From Streptosporangium lutulentum (GTDB taxonomy: Bacteria > Actinomycetota > Actinomycetes > Streptosporangiales > Streptosporangiaceae), in NCBI RefSeq assembly GCF_030811455.1, contig NZ_JAUSQU010000001.1, positions 9,672,001-9,736,000 on the forward strand: a DNA stretch of 64,000 nt, in the 5' to 3' direction. Positions 24,363 through 31,871 of this stretch are shown piece after piece (position 1 is the first letter of the stretch; each line of letters starts with the position of its first letter). Under the pieces are notes generated by a model. That model made no database searches, was not told where the DNA came from, and was given only the letters and a program-made list of their open reading frames with translations. The translations under genes were made by a program, and so were the position numbers.

Positions 24363-27284
24363 ATGGATCCCTCGATCCGGACCACGGGTCCGGACAGTGC
24401 GCACCCTCGCGAAGGACGATTCATCCGCCGTTCCCGGAGTCACCGGCGCGGCCTCGCCGCCGGAGTGGTCATCGCGATGGTGGCCGCCCTGTTCGGCTTC
24501 GGCGCCATCCACTCGGCCGAGGCTGCCACGGTCGGCGCCGGCAGCTACGCGGACACCCTGCCCGCGGGTCGCTCGTTGCCGAGCGGCTGCGGCTCCATCT
24601 CCACGAACCCGCGCCAGTGGGTGACCGCCAACGCGCCGGCCGGCGCCGTGCCGACCAACGACTGGTGGTCGTCGATCCTCTTCAAGAAGACCGACTGCGC
24701 GTACGGCGAGCCGCTCTACGCCCACCCGATCTCCTACGACACCTTCGGCGACGGCCTCGGCTTCTCCTACAGCACCACGGCCACGATCAGCGGCACGGCG
24801 ACCGGGGTGGGCGAGTACCACTACCCCTACGTGCAGGACATCCGGGTCGGCGTCGCCGGGATGAACTCACCCGACGTCAAGGTCGACGGCTGGAGCGACT
24901 GGACCGTCACGCCGTACTGGAGCGGTGGTGGCCGGACCATGAAGGCCACCATCGGCCACGGCCTGCCGTTCGGCTATTTCCAGGTCACCGGCGGCGACGC
25001 CCAGATCACCACCTCCGGCACCCCCGTGGTCTGGTCCAACAGCGGCGCCACCATCGGCTTCACCGCACGCGGACACGACTACGTGGCCTACGCCCCGACG
25101 GGCGCGACCTGGACGGTCAGCGGGACGACGATCAGCTCGTCCCTGGCCGGACAGGGCTTCTTCTCGGTGGCGGTGCTGCCCGCCGGCGGCGACCGCGCCG
25201 CCCTGGCCGCCACCTACGGCCAGTACGCGCACGCGCACGTCACCGGTACCCGCGTCTCCTACGCCTACGACCAGTCGGCGAGCACGCTCACCACGACGTA
25301 CGCCTTCACCACCACGGCCAGGCAGGGCACCGCGACGGGTACGGTCATCGCGCTCTACCCGCATCAGTGGAACTACCTGACCGGCTCGACACCGCTCGCG
25401 CAGACCTACGTCTCGGCGCGCGGGCAGATGAAGATCGTCACTGGCGCCCAGTTCAGGACGACGATGAAATACACCGGCGTGCTGCCCGAGGTGCCCGCCG
25501 TCGGCGACAGCAGCGGCGCCGACCTCACCACGATCACCAACCAGCTCAACGCGGAACTGGCCAACCCGGCGGACATCCGCGGTGACGACACCTACTGGAC
25601 CGGCAAGGGCCTGGGGCGCGCCGCCCGCATCGCCGAGATCGCCGACCAGCTCAACCTGACCTCCGTACGCACGGCGGCGCTCAACGCCATCCGCACCCGT
25701 CTCAACGACTGGTTCACCGCCTCGCCGGGCAAGACCAGCCGGGTCTTCTACCTCAACCCCGCCTGGGGCACCCTCATCGGCTACCCGGCCTCCTACGGCT
25801 CCGACCTGGAGCTCAACGACCACCACTTCCACTACGGCTACTACATCGCGGCCGCCGCGACCCTCGCCAAGTTCGACCCGAACTGGGCAAGGACCAGCCA
25901 GTACGGCGGCATGGTCGACCTGCTGATCCGCGACGCCAACAACTACGACCGCGCCGACACCCGCTTCCCCTACCTGCGCGACTTCGACATCTACGCCGGC
26001 CACGACTGGGCCTCGGGGCACGGGGCGTTCGGCTCCGGCAACAACCAGGAGTCCTCGTCGGAGGGCATGAACTTCGCCAACGCCCTGATCCAGTGGGGAC
26101 AGGCCACCGGGAACACGGCGGTCCGCGACGCGGGCATCTTCATCTACACGACCCAGGCCGCGGCGATCCAGGAGTACTGGTTCGACACGCGCAACCAGAA
26201 CTTCCCCACGACCTTCGGCCACAGCACGGTCGGCATGGTCTGGGGCTCGGGCGGCGCCTACGCCACCTGGTTCAGCGGTGAGCCGGAGATGATCCAGGGC
26301 ATCAACATGCTTCCGGTCACCGGCGGCCACTTCTACCTGGGCGACAACCCCGGCTATGTCACCACCAACTACAACGAGCTGGTGACCAACAACGCGGGCC
26401 CGCCCACCGTGTGGCAGGACATCATCTGGCAGTTCCGCGCCCTGGGCAACGGCGACGCGGCCCTGGCGAGCCTCCGCGCCGCGGGCGGCTACACCCCCGA
26501 GGAGGGTGAGAGCAGGGCGCACACCTTCCACTGGATCCGCAACCTGGCCGCGCTGGGCAACGTGGACACCTCCGTGACCGCCAACCACCCGCTGGCCAAG
26601 GTGTTCAGCAAGAACGGCGCCCGCACCTACGTCGCCTCCAACATCACCGGCAACGCGATCACGGTGACCTTCTCCAACGGCACCGTCCTCAACGTGCCGG
26701 CGGGCAAGACGGCCACCTCCGGCGCCTTCACCTGGAGCGGCGGCAACGCGGGAGGCGGCACCACCCAGCCCCCCGACCCCACCCCGACTCCCACCCCCAC
26801 CCCGCCCACGGGCACCTTCACCGCCACCCGCTACCTGCAGACGGGCGGGGCGCTGCCGGGCACCTCCGGTACGGCGGGCAACCTCACCCTGGCCGCCGCC
26901 GCAGGCAACTCCAACGGCTCGCCCGTCAACCCGCAGGTCTTCACCGCCACCGGCCTCACCGCCACCCACAACGGCGGCTCCACCGCGTTCGACCTCTTCC
27001 TGGACGCGGGCGCCACGGTCGCCAACGGCAGCCAGGTCCGGGTCTCCTACGACCTGACCGGCAACGGGAGCTGGGACAGGGTGGAGACCTACCGCTATTT
27101 CGCCACCGACCCGGTAGCGGGCTGGGAGCACTACACCCAGGCCGCCGGCCTGCTGTCCTCGTCGGGAACGCTCGGCAACCTGTCCGGCGGTCAGGTGAGG
27201 GTGGAGGTCTGGAACGCCATCGGCAACGGCACGACCACCCTCGGCGTCGGCAACCAGTCGCTGGTGAGGCTCCCGTTCAGCTGA
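24363..27284 (+). CDS. Secreted GH81 endo-beta-1,3-glucanase with CBM56
   Basis: 973-aa exported enzyme cutting beta-1,3-glucan (laminarin, fungal wall glucan). Signal segment at 20-54 (RSHRRGLAAGVVIAMVAALF, cleavage near AEAA; the RR makes Tat export possible). GH81 domain about 60-770: NDWWSSILF, YPHQWNY, the catalytic-acid segment SDLELNDHHFHYGYY and the catalytic-base segment NNQESSSEGMNFANAL, and EPEMIQGINMLPVT. A Pro/Thr linker (about 800-820) joins a CBM56 beta-1,3-glucan-binding module (RYLQTGGALPGTSGTAGNLT, AFDLFLDAGATVANGSQVRV). GGAGG 9 nt before ATG 24363. Regulated by the LacI-type operator in its promoter. Confidence 0.93.
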   Translation: MDPSIRTTGPDSAHPREGRFIRRSRSHRRGLAAGVVIAMVAALFGFGAIHSAEAATVGAGSYADTLPAGRSLPSGCGSISTNPRQWVTANAPAGAVPTNDWWSSILFKKTDCAYGEPLYAHPISYDTFGDGLGFSYSTTATISGTATGVGEYHYPYVQDIRVGVAGMNSPDVKVDGWSDWTVTPYWSGGGRTMKATIGHGLPFGYFQVTGGDAQITTSGTPVVWSNSGATIGFTARGHDYVAYAPTGATWTVSGTTISSSLAGQGFFSVAVLPAGGDRAALAATYGQYAHAHVTGTRVSYAYDQSASTLTTTYAFTTTARQGTATGTVIALYPHQWNYLTGSTPLAQTYVSARGQMKIVTGAQFRTTMKYTGVLPEVPAVGDSSGADLTTITNQLNAELANPADIRGDDTYWTGKGLGRAARIAEIADQLNLTSVRTAALNAIRTRLNDWFTASPGKTSRVFYLNPAWGTLIGYPASYGSDLELNDHHFHYGYYIAAAATLAKFDPNWARTSQYGGMVDLLIRDANNYDRADTRFPYLRDFDIYAGHDWASGHGAFGSGNNQESSSEGMNFANALIQWGQATGNTAVRDAGIFIYTTQAAAIQEYWFDTRNQNFPTTFGHSTVGMVWGSGGAYATWFSGEPEMIQGINMLPVTGGHFYLGDNPGYVTTNYNELVTNNAGPPTVWQDIIWQFRALGNGDAALASLRAAGGYTPEEGESRAHTFHWIRNLAALGNVDTSVTANHPLAKVFSKNGARTYVASNITGNAITVTFSNGTVLNVPAGKTATSGAFTWSGGNAGGGTTQPPDPTPTPTPTPPTGTFTATRYLQTGGALPGTSGTAGNLTLAAAAGNSNGSPVNPQVFTATGLTATHNGGSTAFDLFLDAGATVANGSQVRVSYDLTGNGSWDRVETYRYFATDPVAGWEHYTQAAGLLSSSGTLGNLSGGQVRVEVWNAIGNGTTTLGVGNQSLVRLPFS

Positions 27285-27334
27285 TCCGTCGACGCACGGG
27301 GCCGTGGTCCTGACAGGTCTCGTGACGCGTGAGG

Positions 27335-27367
27335 CCGGCTGATCCCAGCACGTCCGGGGTCAGCCGG
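27335..27367. terminator. Bidirectional terminator between convergent genes
   Basis: CCGGCTGA (27335-27342) pairs with TCAGCCGG (27360-27367), and inner CCC/GGG can extend the stem. It lies 50 nt after GH81 and overlaps the stop codon of the minus-strand gene. Confidence 0.6.
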
Positions 27368-28298
27368 TCTCGTGTCGCGCGAAGGCGGCCGAGAGCGAGG
27401 ACTCCCGATCGTCCTCGCCCGGGACGACGGGCGGCCACTTCAGGCCGATCGGGCTCGACGGCGGAAACGTGCCCGACTCGACGATCGCGTCGGTCAGGGG
27501 ACGGAGCAGCCGGGCGAGCGTGGTGGTGAGCTCGTCCCCGAGGGCTCGCCAGGGACCGGCCGCCGCCTCGTCGGTCAGCCGCTCGATCCGGTCGCGTTCC
27601 CGCGCGCCCACGGCGGTCAGGCGATCGGAGCCGTCGAGCCATCCCCGCTCGCGCAGGGCGGCGGCGCCGGCGACCCAGTCGTCGTCATCCCATTTCCGGC
27701 CCTGCCGCAGGAGGTCCATGTCGGTCTCGTCCGCCGCGGCCTTGAGCAGGTGGGACTGGATCGGGGACACGCCGTGGGCCACCAGTGCGGCCACGTGCCC
27801 GTCGCCCCGGTGCTCGCGCAGCGTGGTCGCGGCCTGCCACAGCCGCAGGTGCGGTTCGGCCGGCGAGGGAAGGGCCTGGTTCGCCGCGCCGAGTATCCGG
27901 CCCGCGGTGTCGGCGTGCTCGGCCGCCCTCCAGGCGAGCGTGGCGGCCGTGCGCAGGTCCTCGGAGTCGAGCGTCGTGCCCGTGAGCAGGCGCTCCAGGG
28001 CGGCCCCCGCCCCTTCGAGCCGGGCCCGCAGCACGGAGGAGGGGGTCGCGAACGTCCAGGCGTCGGGGAGCGCCCGGCGCACCCGCGCCGGATGGAAGCC
28101 GTGGAAGGCGGCGGTGACCACGTCCGGACCCACCGGTCCGAGCGGAGCCGCTCTCATCGCGAAGTAGCCCATCCAGAATCCGCGCATGCCGATCGCGTCG
28201 GCCGCCGCCCGTGCTTCCGGGGCGAAGTAGGTGACGGCGTGTAAGGGCTCCAGCAGTTGCCACATGACACGTGGGACGTTCGTGGTCACCGTCGGCAC
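27360..28298 (-). CDS. SCO6745-family protein (helical, wHTH-like)
   Basis: 312 aa. Matches the actinobacterial SCO6745 family: N-terminal LLEPLHAVTYFAPEARAAAD, then GFWMGYFAMRAAPLGPVGPD, FHGFHPARVRRALPDAW, and a C-terminal winged-helix-like half (AALRERGWLDGSDRLTAVG, RDRIERLTDEAA). Function is unestablished for the family; some members were found near secondary metabolism. GTG 28298 is used as start because family members have about 10 residues before the LLEP motif; ATG 28265 is the alternative. Transcribed alone, convergent with GH81. Confidence 0.85.
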   Translation of the reverse strand: MPTVTTNVPRVMWQLLEPLHAVTYFAPEARAAADAIGMRGFWMGYFAMRAAPLGPVGPDVVTAAFHGFHPARVRRALPDAWTFATPSSVLRARLEGAGAALERLLTGTTLDSEDLRTAATLAWRAAEHADTAGRILGAANQALPSPAEPHLRLWQAATTLREHRGDGHVAALVAHGVSPIQSHLLKAAADETDMDLLRQGRKWDDDDWVAGAAALRERGWLDGSDRLTAVGARERDRIERLTDEAAAGPWRALGDELTTTLARLLRPLTDAIVESGTFPPSSPIGLKWPPVVPGEDDRESSLSAAFARHETG

Positions 28299-28579
28299 GT
28301 TCTCACCCCGTTTCGTGGACCTTGATCAATGGGTCTGTGCGCTTTCACCCGGCAAGCATAGATATTTCAGGACGTCATGTCTGGTCAGGACACTGACCCA
28401 ATGTGTTTGGGGCAGTCAGATCCATTTGTGAAGTTGGGCCTTCTCAATGGTCGGCGGGCGGGTTATCAAGAGCAGGAAAGAGATTGTGAGCCGGATGTCA
28501 CATCCGGCGCGGCTCGCCCCGCCGTACGGCATCGCTGCCACATCCGGCCGTCCAGCCCCCCGATCCGATGGAGAGCGCC

Positions 28580-29662
28580 ATGCGTCAGTTACGAAAAGTC
28601 ATCGTGAGACTTCTGTGCGTCACCGTTCTGCTCGCATCCGGTCTCGCCATGGCCACGAGCGCGCAGGCCGCCGTGCCGGACCGCTGGGGGTTCGCCTACG
28701 TCAACGCCTACTCGGGCGTTCCCAGCCTCGCCCACCAGGCGGGAAGCTGGGGCCCCGGGTTCAACGTCACCGTCACGCCCGGCGCCCTGGGCCAGTCATT
28801 CGTGAGGTTCCCGCAGATCGCGACGGGCGGCGGCGTCGTGCACGTCACGGCGGTCGCCCCGGCCGCCCACTGGTGCCAGGCCCAGAACTGGGGGCCGTCG
28901 GGACTCGATCTCGTCGTGGCCGTGCAGTGCTACCGATACGGCGGGGGCCCCGTGTTCGCCCAGTACACCATCGTCTTCGAGACGAGCACGGGCACCCTGC
29001 CCGCCTCGCAGGGGCTCGGCTACGTTCACTACAACGGAGCCGGAATCACCAGCCAGTTCAACTCGGCCGGCGCGCCGAACGGCGTTGTCGGAGGCGGGGG
29101 AAGCTGGACGGTCTCCCTGCCGGGCCTGGGCTCGCCCGCGCCGGCGGGCAACATCCAGGTGACCGCGGTCAACCCCGTCCAGCCCGCCCGCTGCAAGGTC
29201 GCAGGGTGGAGCCCGTCCGCGGGTGGTCAGACGATCCAGGTGCGCTGCTTCAACGCGACGAACGTGCCGCTCAACACCGGCTGGACGCTGACGTACCAGC
29301 GTGAGCGGGCGATCACCGGAGCGGCGATCCCGCCGAAGAGCTTCGCCTACACCTTCGACCTCTCTCCCGGCACCGCCGGTCCGTACTCGCCGACGCCCGC
29401 CGGGATCAACTACAACTCCCAGCTGGGCGTCAACACCGTCCAGAGCGCCGGGGCCGGTCTGCGCATGGTGATCTTCCCGAGGGTCGCCGTTCCGCCCACC
29501 CACGTCCAGACCACCGCGTTCGGCCCCGGTCCCGAGTTCTGCAATCTGCAGTCCCCGTGGACCCTGAGCGGAACCACCGTCATCGTCCGCAACGTCGCCT
29601 GCTACAGCGCCGCCACCCCGGTGAACCAGCCCTCGCTGACCACCTACACCTCGGCCCTCTGA
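28580..29662 (+). CDS. Secreted protein with three homologous disulfide domains
   Basis: 360 aa. Signal peptide 1-30 (VIVRLLCVTVLLASGLAMAT, cleavage after AQAA). The mature part is three repeats of about 105 residues, each starting with an aromatic motif (WGFAYVN, GLGYVHY, SFAYTFD), running through a VxVTAVxP-type strand and ending with a Cys pair (WCQAQNWG...VQCY; RCKVAGWS...VRCF; FCNLQSPW...VACY). Most likely three beta-sandwich domains with one disulfide each. GGAGAG before ATG 28580 fixes the start; ATG 28568 is in frame. Binding or structural surface protein is a guess; no enzyme motif was seen. Confidence 0.85.
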   Translation: MRQLRKVIVRLLCVTVLLASGLAMATSAQAAVPDRWGFAYVNAYSGVPSLAHQAGSWGPGFNVTVTPGALGQSFVRFPQIATGGGVVHVTAVAPAAHWCQAQNWGPSGLDLVVAVQCYRYGGGPVFAQYTIVFETSTGTLPASQGLGYVHYNGAGITSQFNSAGAPNGVVGGGGSWTVSLPGLGSPAPAGNIQVTAVNPVQPARCKVAGWSPSAGGQTIQVRCFNATNVPLNTGWTLTYQRERAITGAAIPPKSFAYTFDLSPGTAGPYSPTPAGINYNSQLGVNTVQSAGAGLRMVIFPRVAVPPTHVQTTAFGPGPEFCNLQSPWTLSGTTVIVRNVACYSAATPVNQPSLTTYTSAL

Positions 29663-29668
29663 CCGGAG

Positions 29669-29705
29669 GCGGCTCTCCGGGCGCCGCGGGTGCCCGGAGA
29701 GCCGC
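29669..29705. terminator. Strong terminator after the triple-repeat secreted protein
   Basis: 14-bp perfect stem: 29669-29682 (containing CGGCTCTCCGGGC) with 29692-29705, 9-nt loop, followed by GTTCTT. Confidence 0.8.
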
Positions 29706-29761
29706 GTTCTTCCGGGTGCTCCCATGCGCCCGAGCCCGGCGCGCCGTACCGGCCGCGCTCG

Positions 29762-29873
29762 CCGGACCGCGCTCGCCGGACCGAGGCCGCCGGGCCGCGC
29801 TCGCCGGGCCGGGGCCGCCGGGCCGCGCTCGCCGGGCCGGGGCCGCCGGGCCGCGCTCGCCGGGCCGGGGCCG
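29762..29873. repeat. Four 28-bp G/C-only tandem repeats
   Basis: Units at 29762, 29790, 29818 and 29846; the last three are identical (CCGGGCCGCGCTCGCC then GGGCCGGGGCCG), the first has three changes. About 95% G+C, located between a terminator and the next gene. Length 28 would shift frame per unit, and ORFs through it read only Arg/Pro/Ala/Gly, so it is non-coding. Confidence 0.85.
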
Positions 29874-29946
29874 CACGGACACGCGCCGGCCCCACCCCGG
29901 GCGTGAAAACCGGAGTATCGGCTCGCATCCCGGGCAGCCGGAGACG

Positions 29947-30903
29947 ATGACGACTTACGGATTTCACTCCTCACACGAGCAGATTCATCCGGCGGAGTTG
30001 CTGAAGGCGGTGACGCGGGCCGAGCAGGCGGGGTTCGAGGCGGCGATGTCGTCGGACCACTTCTCCCCGTGGAGCGAGAGGCAGGGACAGTCCGGCTTCG
30101 CCTGGTCCTGGCTGGGCGCGGCCCTCCAGGCCACGGAGCTGCCGTTCGGCGTGGTCAACGCCCCCGGTCAGCGTTACCACCCGGCGATCATCGCCCAGGC
30201 GATCGGCACCCTCGGGGCGATGTTCCCCGGACGCTTCTGGGCCGCGCTCGGCACGGGCGAGGCGAGCAACGAGCACATCACAGGCGACCGCTGGCCGCGC
30301 AAGGAACTCCGCACGACGCGCCTGAGGGAGTGCGTCGACGTCATCCGGGCGCTGCTGGCGGGGGAGGAGGTCAGCCACGACGGCCTGGTGACCGTCGACC
30401 GCGCCCGCCTGTGGACCCGTCCGGAGGTCCCGCCCAAGCTGGTCGGCGCGGCGGTGAGCGTCGAGACGGCGCGGTGGTGCGCGGAGTGGGCCGACGGCCT
30501 GATCACGGTGAACGGGCCCCTGGAGAAACTGCGCGAGGTCGTCGGGGCCTATCGGGACGCGGGCGGCCGGGGGAAGGCGGCCCTTCAGGTTCACCTCAGC
30601 TGGGCCGAAAGCGAGGAGGAGGCCATGGCGATCGCCCACGACCAGTGGCGGAGCAACGTCTTCTCCCCGCCGGTGAGCTGGGACCTCGATACCGCGGAGC
30701 TCTTCGACGTGGTCTCCGCCGAGGTCTCGCCGTCCAAGATCGCTGAGGTCGTCAACGTCTCCTCGGACCTGGGCTGGCACGCGGCCCGGCTCAACGAGTA
30801 CGCGGAGGCGGGTTTCGAGGAGATCTACCTGCACCACGTCGGACAGGAGCAGAGCGCCTACATCGACGTGTTCGGCGCGAAGGTGCTGCCCCAGCTCCGC
30901 TGA
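29947..30903 (+). CDS. Luciferase-like flavin oxidoreductase (TIGR03885 type)
   Basis: 318 aa, (alpha/beta)8 luciferase-like monooxygenase fold. It matches the group described as probable non-F420 flavinoid oxidoreductases: YGFHSSHEQIHPAELL, SDHFSPWSERQGQSGFAWSW, GVVNAPGQRYHPAIIAQAI, MFPGRFWAALGTGEASNEHI and the C-terminal EIYLHHVGQEQSAYID. These use FMN or a deazaflavin to oxidise an unknown substrate. GGAGA lies 4 nt before ATG 29947. Stand-alone gene. Confidence 0.9.
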   Translation: MTTYGFHSSHEQIHPAELLKAVTRAEQAGFEAAMSSDHFSPWSERQGQSGFAWSWLGAALQATELPFGVVNAPGQRYHPAIIAQAIGTLGAMFPGRFWAALGTGEASNEHITGDRWPRKELRTTRLRECVDVIRALLAGEEVSHDGLVTVDRARLWTRPEVPPKLVGAAVSVETARWCAEWADGLITVNGPLEKLREVVGAYRDAGGRGKAALQVHLSWAESEEEAMAIAHDQWRSNVFSPPVSWDLDTAELFDVVSAEVSPSKIAEVVNVSSDLGWHAARLNEYAEAGFEEIYLHHVGQEQSAYIDVFGAKVLPQLR

Positions 30904-31029
30904 CGCCGGGCGGGGCCCGTCCCGGAACGTTTCTGGAGGTGATCTTAAAGGAGGGCTGGAGTATCGCCTGGTGACGTGACCTTTCCTCATCTTTGCGACA
31001 TTTGGTGGAAACAAATATGTCGTAATCAA

Positions 31030-31079
31030 TTCACATGGTTGGGGTGAATGTTCTACATTTAGTTGTGGGAGCGCTCCCA
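31030..31079 (+). promoter_or_regulatory. Promoter with CelR-type box TGGGAGCGCTCCCA
   Basis: TTCACA (31030-31035) and TACATT (31054-31059), 18 nt apart, predict a start near 31066. Exactly there is TGGGAGCGCTCCCA (31066-31079), identical to the 14-bp site bound by the cellobiose-responsive repressor CelR of Thermobifida fusca. The gene behind it encodes an RsbW-like ATPase, not a sugar gene. Confidence 0.7.
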
Positions 31080-31094
31080 TTAGAAGGAGGCGCA

Positions 31095-31562
31095 GTGTCT
31101 CTCCACCGCAACTCATCCGCGGCGTCCGCCGACGCCGCTCTCGAGTACGAGGCCGAGTGCCTGCTGTCTGCGGCTCCCGCGAGCGTGCGCGAAGCCCGCT
31201 CGCTGGTCCGCCGCGAACTCTCCCTGTGGGGTGCCCACGACCTCATCGACGACTGCGTACTGATCATCAGCGAGCTGGTCACCAACGCCGTCAGGCATGG
31301 CGGTGCCGCGTGCGCGCTCAGGATCTGCGGCGGTGAGGGTTTCGTGTACGGCGAGCTCTTCGACCCCGGGGCGGGCGCACCCCGGGTCTGCGAGCGTGAC
31401 ATGAGCGCCACCGGCGGCAGGGGCCTCCAGATCGTCGACTCCCTGGCGCGGGACTGGGGCGTCACCCGCACCTCCGCCGCCGGCAAGGTCGTCTGGTTCA
31501 CCCTCGGCCCGCCCGTCTCACGCCACCACCCCGCCGTCATCCCGGTCCTGCAGCTCAAGTAG
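31095..31562 (+). CDS. RsbW-like ATP-binding protein (HATPase_c_2)
   Basis: 155 aa GHKL-fold ATPase of the anti-sigma-factor/serine kinase type abundant in actinomycetes. Seen: SVREARSLVRRELSLWG, N-box ELVTNAVRHG (catalytic Glu and Asn for ATP-Mg), FDPG...APRV and the glycine lid GGRGLQIVDSLARDWG. No membrane or receiver domain. GTG 31095 has AAGGAGG 4 nt upstream; the frame extends to ATG 31035 but would cover the operator. Partner sigma factor or anti-anti-sigma protein is not adjacent. The CelR-type operator upstream suggests sugar-dependent expression (inference). Confidence 0.88.
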   Translation: MSLHRNSSAASADAALEYEAECLLSAAPASVREARSLVRRELSLWGAHDLIDDCVLIISELVTNAVRHGGAACALRICGGEGFVYGELFDPGAGAPRVCERDMSATGGRGLQIVDSLARDWGVTRTSAAGKVVWFTLGPPVSRHHPAVIPVLQLK

Positions 31563-31871
31563 GCGCCGGAGACGCGGCCGGCGAGCGCCTGGCCGCCGGC
31601 GGACGGGGCTCGTCGTGGACGGCCGGCCCCGAAGGCCGCACGTGTCGTGTATATCGTGCACGTCGTGCGCATAGGCTTGGTGCGATCGTCCGGAGACGCC
31701 CTGGGGCGGGGCTCGCGACGGCGTCCGGGCCCGTACGCGGGGAATCGCTTCGCGTGAGTTTCCCGGCGGCGGCGACCGAGGGTCGTAGGGTGGTCACGGG
31801 GCCGGACCTTCACCGGATGGTTCCGGGGCCCTCTCACCGGATCGTGGCGTGCTGAAAGGACTGCGGGCGGC
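31563..31871. other. Intergenic, no gene seen
   Basis: 309 bp with several CGTGTCGTG/CGTGCACGTCGTGCG repeats around 31640-31665. No ORF with a ribosome site and no strong hairpin. Confidence 0.4.

Noticed and set aside
29762..29873. CRISPR-like array
   Set aside because: Units are directly adjacent with no spacers and no cas genes nearby.
29557..29946. N-terminal extension of the flavin oxidoreductase through the 28-bp repeats
   Set aside because: Consists of Arg/Ala/Gly/Pro from the G/C repeat; homologues begin at the GFHSSHEQ motif and ATG 29947 has a ribosome site.
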